Assembly: GCA_016203115.1 (NCBI GenBank)
Contig: JACQNJ010000031.1
Coordinates: forward strand, 1-53,614
Source: Candidatus Woesearchaeota archaeon
GTDB lineage: Archaea; Nanobdellota; Nanobdellia; SCGC-AAA011-G17; GW2011-AR20
Length of the DNA stretch: 53,614 bases
Direction: 5' to 3'
Below, piece after piece: positions 18,818-27,969 of this stretch; position 1 is the stretch's first letter; each line of letters starts with the position of its first letter. Both the position numbers and the translations under genes were made by a program. The notes under the pieces are model-generated. The model had not been told where the DNA came from, ran no database searches, and saw nothing but the letters and a program-made list of their open reading frames with translations.

Positions 18818-19764
18818 AGTACAATTCTCTTGATCTCATGTGCATAAACTTTTTTGTTTCTCATTGGCTGAGTTAAAGTAAGTAATCTTTTTCTTGGGCC
18901 AAAAACAGATCCCTTTAAGATTAGATAAGCGTTTTTAATCATGCCATAATGTCTAAAACCCCCTTTAGGAACAGTTTCCTTAGAGTAGAGTTCAATTTTT
19001 AATATCTGTTTATTGACTTCAGTTCTCAGATGGTATCCCATCTTCCCTGCCTGAGGAACAGTATACAAAACCTTGCTCGGAGTTACAGGTCCTAGGTTTC
19101 CAGTAGATCTTTTCTTTTTCTCTGATTTTTTTGCTTTTAATGACAATCCAAATCTCTTAATAGTACCCTGAAATCCTTTACCCTTAGTGACCCCATGAAC
19201 ATCAACTAGCTGATTTCCCTTGAAGACATCGCTAATATTAATTTCCTTATCAAAAAAAGATTTTCCATATTCTGATTTGCTTTCTAATGGTCCACCAATG
19301 CCTATCTCTAAAACCTCTGGTTTTTTCTTTCCTATAGAAGTTATCTTAGGCTGTGTAGAACAGATAAGTCTCACTTCATCATATTCTTTGGGAATATCAG
19401 AGGGCAATTGTTTTTTAGGCAATACCAGTTTTCTTGCTAAATCTTTGTCTAAATTTTTATTGAGGATTTCAGAAATAGCTTTTAATCCATAAGGTGTTTT
19501 TTTGTAAAATCTTAAAGAAAAAGGTTTTATTGAGGGGCACTCAAGAATTGTCACAGGAATTGAAAACAAATCATTTTTGAGTCGAGAGTGAGGGTTGTTG
19601 ATTTGAACTTGAGCGTGAGTCATTCCAACCTTATAAGCAGGAAATCCTAACAGCACAGTCTTATCTGTTTTAGGCCAACCTTTAACCCGAGCAGTCTCTT
19701 TTTGAGCCCTCTTTCTAGGCCAATATTGCAAACTTCCACTTCTTGATTTATGTGCTCTTGGCAT
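18814..19764 (-). CDS. rpl3: Ribosomal protein L3
   Basis: KSRSGSLQYWPRKRA; DVHGVTKGKGFQGTIKRFG; GYHLRTEVNKQILKI. Confidence 0.97.
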   Translation of the reverse strand: MPRAHKSRSGSLQYWPRKRAQKETARVKGWPKTDKTVLLGFPAYKVGMTHAQVQINNPHSRLKNDLFSIPVTILECPSIKPFSLRFYKKTPYGLKAISEILNKNLDKDLARKLVLPKKQLPSDIPKEYDEVRLICSTQPKITSIGKKKPEVLEIGIGGPLESKSEYGKSFFDKEINISDVFKGNQLVDVHGVTKGKGFQGTIKRFGLSLKAKKSEKKKRSTGNLGPVTPSKVLYTVPQAGKMGYHLRTEVNKQILKIELYSKETVPKGGFRHYGMIKNAYLILKGSVFGPRKRLLTLTQPMRNKKVYAHEIKRIVL

Positions 19765-19997
19765 ATTTTTTTGCTATTGCTAACACTATTTAAGCTTTAT
19801 TAAATGGCTTTACTTAAATTGAATCTAAAGACATCAGATCATCGCCTTTAGAAAAAGTCGCTAGATCCCTAGCCACCATTTCGCTATATAATTTTCCTTA
19901 TAGAGGTATTTATAAAGTTTTTTATTCTTTTTTCAAGGATTCATTCGATAATCTTAAAAAGCCTTTTTCCTCTATATTTTCAATAAACAAGGTCAAA

Positions 19998-20216
19998 ATG
20001 GCAAGAACTATTATATCATTGTCTTCAATGGAAAAACTTCTAAAAAAATATGGGGCCCCAAGAGTATCAGAAGATGCTAAACAAGCCTTATCTGAAGCAT
20101 TAGAAGAGGTAGGTAAAAAAATAGGAGAGAAATCTCTTCGTTTTGCTACTCATTCTGGCAGAAAAACAATAAAAGCCAAAGATATTAAGTTAGCTGTGAA
20201 AGAAACTAATTTCTAA
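19998..20216 (+). CDS. Archaeal histone
   Basis: MARTIISLSSMEKLLKKYGAPRVSEDAKQALSEALEEVGKKIGEKSLRFATHSGRKTIKAKDIKLAVKE (histone fold). Confidence 0.95.
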   Translation: MARTIISLSSMEKLLKKYGAPRVSEDAKQALSEALEEVGKKIGEKSLRFATHSGRKTIKAKDIKLAVKETNF

Positions 20217-20219
20217 AAA

Positions 20220-20720
20220 ATGAAAAGAAAAGAATACATTATTTGGGATTATAAAAAGTTAAAAAAATCAGAGAAAACAATTAGAAAATTCTTATTGAAA
20301 AATTCAGATACATTAAGGTTAACAGAACATCATTGGGTGCATATAAAATTCTTTAAACTTAAAAGACACGGAGGAGAAAAAGACGATAGGTTTGTTTCGA
20401 TACTTGAAAAACTTAAACAACATTTCATCAAAAAAGTAACAAGTGATAAAAAGTTTAATGATCTTAAACAACCAGGTAATTTCAAGTTTAATCATTATTT
20501 TTACAAGCTTTCACCGAAACTAAAAAGTTTATTGAATGAAGAAACACTTCTATGGCATCATTGCTTTGAATCAAAAAATTTTTATGGGTTTGAAGACCCA
20601 ACTTTTTATAATAAAAAAAATATGCTCGCTTGTATAGTTACTCATGAACCTTACATTATTCTTTACTTGACAGAACAAGAAAAGAAATCATTAGAAAAAC
20701 AAGGTGTTTTATTTAATTAA
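20220..20720 (+). CDS. Hypothetical protein
   Basis: 166-aa ORF directly downstream of histone; no family recognised. Confidence 0.55.
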   Translation: MKRKEYIIWDYKKLKKSEKTIRKFLLKNSDTLRLTEHHWVHIKFFKLKRHGGEKDDRFVSILEKLKQHFIKKVTSDKKFNDLKQPGNFKFNHYFYKLSPKLKSLLNEETLLWHHCFESKNFYGFEDPTFYNKKNMLACIVTHEPYIILYLTEQEKKSLEKQGVLFN

Positions 20721-21103
20721 ACTTCTAAAATTTCTAATCCTTTTATTCTTTCAAAATGTTTTTTATTTAACGTAACAAGAGAGCACTTATTCTCTATGCA
20801 TGTTGCAGCAATGAATATATCCCTAAACTCAATTAACAATCCAGATTTCTTTAAACTTTTACTAATTGCTGAAGCTTCTTTAGCAGTTATTACGCCAAAG
20901 GGTAGAATGTTAAAATCAACCAATAGTTCATTTATTTTACCTAAATTTGTTTCTCTTAAATAAAGCTCAAACACTGTTATGGAAGAAACAAAAATTTCTT
21001 TGTCTAGTATGCTATTGATTATTCCTTTACCATTTGGCCTCTCATTAACAATCTCTATGCACACATCTGTGTCTAGGCATACCTTTTGTTCCATCTCTCC
21101 CAT
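20717..21103 (-). CDS. vapC: PIN-domain ribonuclease toxin, VapC-like
   Basis: CLDTDVCIEIVNERPNGK; FRDIFIAATCIENKCSLVTLNKKHFERIKGL. Confidence 0.85.
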   Translation of the reverse strand: MGEMEQKVCLDTDVCIEIVNERPNGKGIINSILDKEIFVSSITVFELYLRETNLGKINELLVDFNILPFGVITAKEASAISKSLKKSGLLIEFRDIFIAATCIENKCSLVTLNKKHFERIKGLEILEV

Positions 21104-21327
21104 CCCTTTTTGGCTTCTTTCATTACATTGTCATACTCCTTGTCTCCTTTTAAAACACCTAAATGTTTAATCAGCCCTGCTCCTGTCTTTTTTTTATTTT
21201 TTTCTAAAGACTCAAGAATAACCTCGCTATAGCTCTTATTTTCTTTCTCTTTTATAGCTTTTAAACTGTTATACACGTCATTTGAAACCATAATTGTTTT
21301 TGCCATAGTATCCATATGAATATACAT
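21073..21327 (-). CDS. vapB: VapB-like antitoxin
   Basis: AKTIMVSNDVYNSLKAIKEKENKSYSEVILESLE; overlaps and precedes PIN toxin. Confidence 0.8.
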   Translation of the reverse strand: MYIHMDTMAKTIMVSNDVYNSLKAIKEKENKSYSEVILESLEKNKKKTGAGLIKHLGVLKGDKEYDNVMKEAKKGWERWNKRYA

Positions 21328-21354
21328 ATATATAAAATTTTCTAAAAATAAGAA

Positions 21355-21825
21355 TCACTTCATCTTCTTCGTAACATCTATTTTCTCATTACACTTCTCA
21401 CATAAAAATCTAACAGCTTCAACAGTTTCTTTTTTTCCAGTTTCTTCATCAATTCTTTGAACTTTTTTTCTTTTAAAAGGAACAGAAATTTCACTTGCAT
21501 GATTACATTTATGACATGTATACTGTATATTCATTGCTAAAGTATCTTCATATTCTGTTTGGGGAACATTATACTTGCATTCAGGGCATTCATATTCCTC
21601 CTTTCTAATCTTAGCTCTTCCAGTTTTAGGGTCTTTAGGTTTTCCCATCACTCCTTTATCGCATTTTGGGCAATTCCCTCTAAAAACCCACGCTCTAATT
21701 TTGCCTTTCCCAACAGCCCGATTAGTAAAATAAACACATTCATCCATAGACTGTGGTTCTCTTAATGTCATAATTATCACTTTCCTTAAGCTGTTTATAA
21801 AATTTACTTTTAATAACTTAAGCAA
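21355..21825 (-). CDS. Multi zinc-ribbon protein
   Basis: CPKC...CPEC, CHKC...CEKC pairs; start probably MTLREPQ. Confidence 0.7.
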   Translation of the reverse strand: MLKLLKVNFINSLRKVIIMTLREPQSMDECVYFTNRAVGKGKIRAWVFRGNCPKCDKGVMGKPKDPKTGRAKIRKEEYECPECKYNVPQTEYEDTLAMNIQYTCHKCNHASEISVPFKRKKVQRIDEETGKKETVEAVRFLCEKCNEKIDVTKKMK

Positions 21826-21865
21826 TCAAAAAGCATATAAGGTAAAAATAAATCCCAGCTATTAT

Positions 21866-21982
21866 AGCCCCGTCGTCTAGCGGTCTCTTAAAAGCCGTAA
21901 AAGGATATCAGGCTCTGGACCTGGTGACCGAGGAGCCTTTCAAATATAGTAAAGGTCCGGAATTCAAATCCTCGCGGGGCTA
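21866..21982 (+). tRNA. tRNA-Gln(CTG) with two insertions (D-loop and T-arm) consistent with introns
   Basis: Acceptor AGCCCCG/CGGGGCT; anticodon arm TCAGG-CTCTGGA-CCTGG; T stem CGAGG/CCTCG; extra ~16 nt (21886-21901) and ~29 nt (21934-21962). Confidence 0.8.
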
Positions 21983-22020
21983 ATACATATCTTTTTATTT
22001 TTTGTGATATAAATTACTAC

Positions 22021-22566
22021 ATGGAATTATTCATGCCTTCTGAGAGGATGTTAAAAGAAATAGGGTGGGATGAAAATGGACAAAGAATCTATTTTACTAA
22101 TGTAGCAAATGCATCAGAATCTGTTTTGAGAGGAACTGTTGCAAGTGCAAAAACAATTATTACAGATGTTTATAAATTCCAATTTGAAATAGCAGATCTT
22201 GGTGACGGTTTTCTACTTAGACCGGTGGTCAGATTAATATGGGAAGCCCTAAGAAATGCATCTGTACACGGTTCAAAAAGAGGATTGCCTTTTACATATG
22301 GTTTATTCATTGCGACAAACGGTATTTGTCATGGACTCCAAGATGGAGATAGATATTTTGCTAGAGAAGATATTAAACAACTTTTCGAGAACAAAATTCC
22401 CTTAACGGAATTTGATATGGATGTTAGTAGCAGGAGGGTGGGAGTGAAAGATTATATCTACAAGTTGAGTGATATCATAGAAGTTGATACAGCTAATGGA
22501 ACCCTCTTTTGTGCGCAGTATTTTGGAAATTTTCGTGAGTGGCAAAACCATAAGCGCCCAGAATAA
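22021..22566 (+). CDS. Possible stand-alone GHKL/HATPase-like protein
   Basis: N-box-like RLIWEALRNASVHGSKRG, G1-like IATNGICHGLQDGD, C-terminal ANGTLFCAQYF. Confidence 0.45.
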   Translation: MELFMPSERMLKEIGWDENGQRIYFTNVANASESVLRGTVASAKTIITDVYKFQFEIADLGDGFLLRPVVRLIWEALRNASVHGSKRGLPFTYGLFIATNGICHGLQDGDRYFAREDIKQLFENKIPLTEFDMDVSSRRVGVKDYIYKLSDIIEVDTANGTLFCAQYFGNFREWQNHKRPE

Positions 22567-22616
22567 AGACCAAAGGCAAGACTTTTAAATTCATTAATAA
22601 AAATTAATTTAGTAAT

Positions 22617-22728
22617 GCCCCTTTAGTCTAGCCCGGTCAAGGACGCGGCCCTCTCAAGGAAACTTTTTAAAAAAGTTTCATCAAAACAGGGATAGGCCGA
22701 AACCCGAGTTCGAATCTCGGATGGGGCA
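22617..22728 (+). tRNA. tRNA-Glu(CTC) with intron at 37/38
   Basis: GCCCCTT...ATGGGGCA, D stem GTCT/GGAC, anticodon arm CGGCC-CTCTCA|intron 22657-22693|A-GGCCG, T arm CCGAG-TTCGAAT-CTCGG. Confidence 0.85.
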
Positions 22729-22789
22729 TAAGCCTATTTTGTATATGCTCATAATTCTATAAAACAGAAATATTTAAATACTACAAAAA

Positions 22790-22817
22790 ATGTATAAAAT
22801 TATACATAAAATGTATA
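22790..22817 (+). promoter_or_regulatory. Inverted/direct repeat ATGTATA-aaat-TATACAT-aaa-ATGTATA over the start of the HTH-MNT gene; putative operator
   Basis: Read directly; perfect 7-bp inverted repeat plus a third half-site; TATA-like tatttaaata ~20 nt upstream. Confidence 0.5.
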
Positions 22818-23401
22818 ATTTATTAAACAAAGGAAAAGAGAAAATTTTGGAATGTTTCTATAGAAATAGAAAAGAATTGTATTTTAGCGAAATTTTAAGA
22901 GAGACAAAATTAACTCCTAATACAACATTAAAACATTTAAATAATTTAAAAGACTTGATAATCTCAACTAAAACTAAAGGAAATACTTTTTATAAAATAG
23001 ATAATAAAAATTTACAAGTATTTTCAGTATTCTCTTATTTTGACTATAAAAGGTTTAATGAATTAGATAATATAAGGAAAAGAGCAATTAGTGAGTTTAT
23101 AGAAAATTTAAACGTTAAACCATTAATAATCTTAATTTTTGGCTCAACAGCTAAGAAAACTTACACTAAAAAATCAGACATAGATATTTTATTAATTTAC
23201 AATAAGAAAGAAGAGGAAGATAAGAAATTAAAGAAGGATATTGAGGCAACTACTGGATTGAATATTCAGACATTTATTATAGATTATGATTATTTTAAAG
23301 AACAATTGCTTAAAAAGGAAGACAACTTAATAATTCATGCGATAAAAACAGGCTTTGTTATTACGGGAGGATATTATTTTTACAAGGAAATTTTAAGATG
23401 A
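22790..23401 (+). CDS. Winged-HTH + MNT-type nucleotidyltransferase (antitoxin-like)
   Basis: IILIFGSTAKKTYTKKSDIDILLIY (GS-x-DxD); N-terminal HTH ILRETKLTPNTTLKHLNNLKD; overlaps HEPN gene. Confidence 0.85.
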   Translation: MYKIIHKMYNLLNKGKEKILECFYRNRKELYFSEILRETKLTPNTTLKHLNNLKDLIISTKTKGNTFYKIDNKNLQVFSVFSYFDYKRFNELDNIRKRAISEFIENLNVKPLIILIFGSTAKKTYTKKSDIDILLIYNKKEEEDKKLKKDIEATTGLNIQTFIIDYDYFKEQLLKKEDNLIIHAIKTGFVITGGYYFYKEILR

Positions 23402-23913
23402 AGGAATTCTGGAAAAGATGGATTGAGGATGATAAAAAGTTAAATAATGATTTTAAGAAATATTTAAAATCTAAGAAAATTAAAGTTGAAGGAGAGAAGG
23501 ATGAATTAGTAAAAGGTCACTTAGATAAAGCAGACCATAATTTAAAATTCGTAAAATCTACTTTAGAATTGGAAGAATTTAATGACTGGGCTATTGTTTC
23601 TGCTTATTATTCTATTTATCATGCTTCTTTAGCTTTATGTGTTTTAAGGGGGTTTTCTACTAAAGACCATAGCGCCACTTTGTTGATTTTAATTAAAGAG
23701 TTTTATAAGAAAGAATTAACAAAAGAAGAAATTGAATTGATTAAGGATTCTACTATTGAAAAAGAGCATGTGCTTTATTATGTTAAATTAAGAAAAGAAA
23801 GGTCTAAAGCAAGTTATTCAACTAAAATTAGTTTTACTAAACAAGAAGCTGAAAGTTTGAGATTAAAAGCAATAGAGTTTGTTAATAAAGTTAAAGAGAT
23901 TGTTGAAGGCTAA
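23398..23913 (+). CDS. HEPN-domain protein (toxin-like)
   Basis: HLDKADHNLKFVKSTLELEEFNDWAIVSAYYSIYHASLALCVLRGF; ATGA overlap with MNT gene. Confidence 0.8.
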   Translation: MKEFWKRWIEDDKKLNNDFKKYLKSKKIKVEGEKDELVKGHLDKADHNLKFVKSTLELEEFNDWAIVSAYYSIYHASLALCVLRGFSTKDHSATLLILIKEFYKKELTKEEIELIKDSTIEKEHVLYYVKLRKERSKASYSTKISFTKQEAESLRLKAIEFVNKVKEIVEG

Positions 23914-23918
23914 AATAA

Positions 23919-24725
23919 TTATATTACCATAGCTATAGACTCAAAGTGTTTTCTTCTTGCTGTTCTACATTTATAATTTTCAACTACCCCATCCAAAGAA
24001 GAAGAGTCTATAAATAAAGTAACACTACTATCCCCCACCAAGCTTCCAACTAAAGCTGCCCCCATTTCTGGCTGAATAATCCTGATCTCACATCTTCTTC
24101 CATTATATCCAGATACATTTCCACTATGTCCGTCAATCATCATAGTATTAAATGAATTGGATAGATTACGTGCAGAATAAAAAAAAGTATTCCAATCTCC
24201 TGTCCAAGAGGTTATTTGATCATGAATAAATTCTTCGCCAGGGCGTATTGTATTATAATTAGTCCTATTAGAAGAAAAACTAATTCCAGCTCTACCCCCA
24301 TTTACAAAACATGAAAAACCTTGAACAGCATTACCAAATAGTTTTACAAAGGCTTGATACGGATCTTTACTTTCTACAAATTCTGGAGAGGAATACTCTC
24401 CACCTTCGGGGCCATAAAAATATTCAACTTCACATCCAGCAGGAGATGCCCCTAACAAGGAACGGAACCTCTGGAAAGTTTCCCACCATTTTCTATTTCT
24501 ATCCTCCTCATTACAGGCGCTAATTCTCCCAGCAATGTTCCTAAAATAAACTAAAATTTCTCTTCCATCAAGAATACAAAGTTCAGTAAGAGCTCCCCTT
24601 AAAGCATTAGGGTTAAAAAAAGAAGAAGGATCTAAAATTCCAGGTTGATAAACTCTGGTTATAGGTGTAACCCTCTCAAACTCAACTTCTCTTCCAAATA
24701 TTTCATGTTTTGGCTCAACATCCAT
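23919..24725 (-). CDS. Hypothetical protein
   Basis: 268-aa ORF, divergent from MutS-like gene; no family recognised. Confidence 0.55.
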   Translation of the reverse strand: MDVEPKHEIFGREVEFERVTPITRVYQPGILDPSSFFNPNALRGALTELCILDGREILVYFRNIAGRISACNEEDRNRKWWETFQRFRSLLGASPAGCEVEYFYGPEGGEYSSPEFVESKDPYQAFVKLFGNAVQGFSCFVNGGRAGISFSSNRTNYNTIRPGEEFIHDQITSWTGDWNTFFYSARNLSNSFNTMMIDGHSGNVSGYNGRRCEIRIIQPEMGAALVGSLVGDSSVTLFIDSSSLDGVVENYKCRTARRKHFESIAMVI

Positions 24726-24784
24726 ACGATAGATGTAACCTATAGATTAATAAATCTTCCCCAATAAAATTCTATAAAAATAAA

Positions 24785-26332
24785 ATGGCAAAACCACCGA
24801 AGCTAGAAGAAATATTTTCTCCAGAACCAAATCGTGTAAACCTTACGGGTTTTTCTCATAAAGATGCTCCTGTTTTAAGAGAATTAGAGGAGACTCTCGG
24901 AAAAGAGCCGCTTCTAAGAGGTTCCAAAAGAATAAAAAGAGCTGCAGAACCAATAAGTTTAGGTTTTAATCCTGAATTCATAGAGCAAAGACAGGCATTT
25001 TTTAGAAAAGCATATGGAATAAGCCAACCAATCAGAAGTCATTTTCTAGAAAGAGGGCTAGAAGAGATAGATGAGAAGTATAAAAGAGGACAGACTAAAA
25101 GAGGGTTTCTAGAAATATGTAGGGTTGTTTCTGGGTTATTGGAATCTTCAAGAGAAGAGTTAAGACCTTTTACTTCTTTTGCAGAGACTAGAAGAGTTCT
25201 CGGAAGAATTAATGAATTTGATTCAAATTTGGAGGGAATGCTAAGAACATTAAGAGCAATTGGAGAAATTGACAAATTTGCAATTGATGTAAGCACAGGT
25301 ATATTTGCTCCAATAGAAGAAATTCCTCCTAAGACTACTGAATATCTTCCATCAGAGAAGGAGATGCAGATAGACATGAGACAGTTATTGAGAGATATCA
25401 GATTCGGCTTAAAGAAAAATGCAATATCCCTTGTGGAGGGAATGGGAGTAAATTTTGAAAGAAGAATAAGAGAGTTTGTAAGAGATGAGTTAAGAGTTAG
25501 ACCTGGTGAAGATAACCTCAGAAGAGCGTACGAAATTCTTGCACTTCCAATTCGATTAGGGATTCGCTATCAAAGGTTTCTAGATTCATGTGAAAGCTAT
25601 AATTTTCATGACTCTGAAGATGAAGAGTTGTTGGAAGATGAAGAATATTTAGACCTCCTACCAAAACTTCCATCCATCCCTGATTCAACCTATCCAGAAT
25701 TCAGAAGTCATTATGACATAAGAAACTTATTCCCTCCAAAACTCATGACTCGATGGGAGTTAGATGGAAGGGCAGTCCCAATGAACTTTAGATCAGGGAG
25801 AAGTGAAAGAAAATTTTTGCTTGCGGGGCTACATAGTGGAGGAAAAAGTTTCTTTTTGGACAACATAATATTAATTTCAGTTCTTGGACAAGCAGGTTTC
25901 TGTCTTCCAGGCGAAAAAATAGTCTTGCCAACCTACGAAAGGATATCCTACTACAGAAATCCAGATAATTCATCAAAAGGACTAGGAAAACTTGAAACAG
26001 AAGTAAAAAAAATAGGGGAAATAGCACGCACAGCTAGAACAGGAGACCTTATAGTTGTAGATGAATTCTTAGATTCAACAACTACTGAGATAGCAGGAAG
26101 CTTGGGAGAATTGATGATTGATAGGTTAGGAGAGTCTAAAGCTACAGTTATGATTACAACCCACAAAGACACAGACTATAGAAGACATGAAATAAGAGGC
26201 TGGACAATAATGTCACCAACATACTCTATATCAGGAGGGAAAGTTAAATTAGGAAGGTCTCTAAAAAGAGGACCACCAGAGGAAGGTGTCAATAAAAGAT
26301 ATGTTCTGGAAAGGTACAGAGGTCTGTTTTAA
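24785..26332 (+). CDS. MutS-family ATPase (diverged MutS domain V)
   Basis: Walker A LLAGLHSGGKSFFLDNI; Walker B/signature DLIVVDEFLDSTTTEIAGSLGELMIDRL; TVMITTHKD. Confidence 0.8.
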   Translation: MAKPPKLEEIFSPEPNRVNLTGFSHKDAPVLRELEETLGKEPLLRGSKRIKRAAEPISLGFNPEFIEQRQAFFRKAYGISQPIRSHFLERGLEEIDEKYKRGQTKRGFLEICRVVSGLLESSREELRPFTSFAETRRVLGRINEFDSNLEGMLRTLRAIGEIDKFAIDVSTGIFAPIEEIPPKTTEYLPSEKEMQIDMRQLLRDIRFGLKKNAISLVEGMGVNFERRIREFVRDELRVRPGEDNLRRAYEILALPIRLGIRYQRFLDSCESYNFHDSEDEELLEDEEYLDLLPKLPSIPDSTYPEFRSHYDIRNLFPPKLMTRWELDGRAVPMNFRSGRSERKFLLAGLHSGGKSFFLDNIILISVLGQAGFCLPGEKIVLPTYERISYYRNPDNSSKGLGKLETEVKKIGEIARTARTGDLIVVDEFLDSTTTEIAGSLGELMIDRLGESKATVMITTHKDTDYRRHEIRGWTIMSPTYSISGGKVKLGRSLKRGPPEEGVNKRYVLERYRGLF

Positions 26333-26357
26333 AAACTTAGAGTAACTCTCCAGCAAT

Positions 26358-27494
26358 TTATTTCTTAAAATACTTCTTTATTTTCTCTAGTCTATCCCCA
26401 ATAACATTATCAATTAAACTATAAGAACTGTCGAATATTGCTAAAAAAGTATCCAAAACTTTTGTAGGTCTTACAATAATTGACTGTAAAACTTCTTTAT
26501 TCAAGATCATCTCAGCATTTAATGCATGCATTTCATTTTTATCTTGCTTGAAGTGCAAAACAGAAAACATGACCTCATCAGCGTCAATTTTTGATTTCAA
26601 CCTAACAGAAAATACAACTCCGGGATGCTCAGCTTTAATTTCCTTTTCTCTGTCATTCTCAGGGTCATAAAGAGTGGCAATAATTTCTCCTTCATTAACA
26701 GCATCACCAAGCTCAATTTTTACGTCTAATATTCCGGAAAAAGGCGCCTTATACCCATATCTGTAATCCAAAACGAACTGTCTTATAGGAACATCAATTA
26801 AGCCATTAAGCATTTTTTTGTAAATAAGAACATTTTTTATCCCTCTAATTCCCTCTAAAACATATTTATCCCAAACCTTAACTCCTCCCCCGATTTCAAC
26901 AGTTAGAACTGGAATCTTATACTCCCTGTAAGCTTCAATAGCTAACATTCCTTCTTTGCCTTCTCTTTCCAATATCAAGTCAGTCCCGAAAATTCTGCTA
27001 AGTTCAGCAATTTCAGGAGCTTCCTTCCTGCTCAGGACTCTAGAATGAGGTAATAGTATATTTTCAGCATTGGAGTCATGGCAGTCAATTCCAAAATCAC
27101 ATTTCCTTACAACTTCCTCAAAAAAAGCATGAGCAATTAATTCAGAGGCAGTTTTAGGATTATTTTTGTTAAACTGTCTGTTAAGATCTTGATCATCTAA
27201 AGGAACAGTTCTTTTGCTCTCTTTAAACCCTAAAGTGTTAACAACTGGAACAATAACCAATCTTCCGCTAAGAGACTCAGGAGTTATAGATTCTTTAATT
27301 TTCTTAACTATATGTATGCCATTAACTTCATCTCCATGCATACCTGCAGAAATAAATGCAGTAGGTCCATCTTTAACTCCAGATATAATAAAAACGGGAA
27401 TTTTGATTTTCAGGCTGTCTAAATTAATCTCTAAATGCCCCTTAGTTTTCTCCCCCTTTACTCCTTTACAGCTTCCTACTTGCAGATTCTCCAT
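26358..27494 (-). CDS. Succinylglutamate desuccinylase/aspartoacylase family protein
   Basis: FISAGMHGDEVNGIHIVKKI; DLNRQFNKNNPKTASE; DFGIDCHDSN; TVEIGGG. Confidence 0.85.
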   Translation of the reverse strand: MENLQVGSCKGVKGEKTKGHLEINLDSLKIKIPVFIISGVKDGPTAFISAGMHGDEVNGIHIVKKIKESITPESLSGRLVIVPVVNTLGFKESKRTVPLDDQDLNRQFNKNNPKTASELIAHAFFEEVVRKCDFGIDCHDSNAENILLPHSRVLSRKEAPEIAELSRIFGTDLILEREGKEGMLAIEAYREYKIPVLTVEIGGGVKVWDKYVLEGIRGIKNVLIYKKMLNGLIDVPIRQFVLDYRYGYKAPFSGILDVKIELGDAVNEGEIIATLYDPENDREKEIKAEHPGVVFSVRLKSKIDADEVMFSVLHFKQDKNEMHALNAEMILNKEVLQSIIVRPTKVLDTFLAIFDSSYSLIDNVIGDRLEKIKKYFKK

Positions 27495-27573
27495 AAAGTA
27501 CAGCTTTTTAAATTAATATAATAATGTTTTGTTTAACCATAATAATTAAATATGGCCGAATATTAAAAGATAT

Positions 27574-27969
27574 GTGAAAAAAGAGACATTCTACAAGATA
27601 TGCATCACTGTAGGCGTATTCTGGATTCTAGACTTTGTCATACATTTTACAGGTGTCGGAGAAACAACCTATTATTACTTGTCAAAGTTTGCAAATGCAG
27701 CATTATTTTCTTTTATATGGTTCTCATTATATAATAAAAAAGAGCATGTTAAAAAATTATTATTCTCAATATTTTTTGGGGCATGGATATCTTTCTATTA
27801 TCTAGTTTTTTCTTATTCAGGTTTAGTTCAAATACTCGGAGTTTATGCTAGAAATGCTCCTCCTGCATTTGTAATATTTGGTTTGGTCTTATCTCCTTTC
27901 TTTTGGTGGATATTCCATGTACTTGCATTTTATCTAGGATTAGAAATCTCAAGTAAATTAAAAACATAA
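27574..27969 (+). CDS. Hypothetical membrane protein (4 TM)
   Basis: Hydrophobic segments; GTG start. Confidence 0.55.
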   Translation: MKKETFYKICITVGVFWILDFVIHFTGVGETTYYYLSKFANAALFSFIWFSLYNKKEHVKKLLFSIFFGAWISFYYLVFSYSGLVQILGVYARNAPPAFVIFGLVLSPFFWWIFHVLAFYLGLEISSKLKT

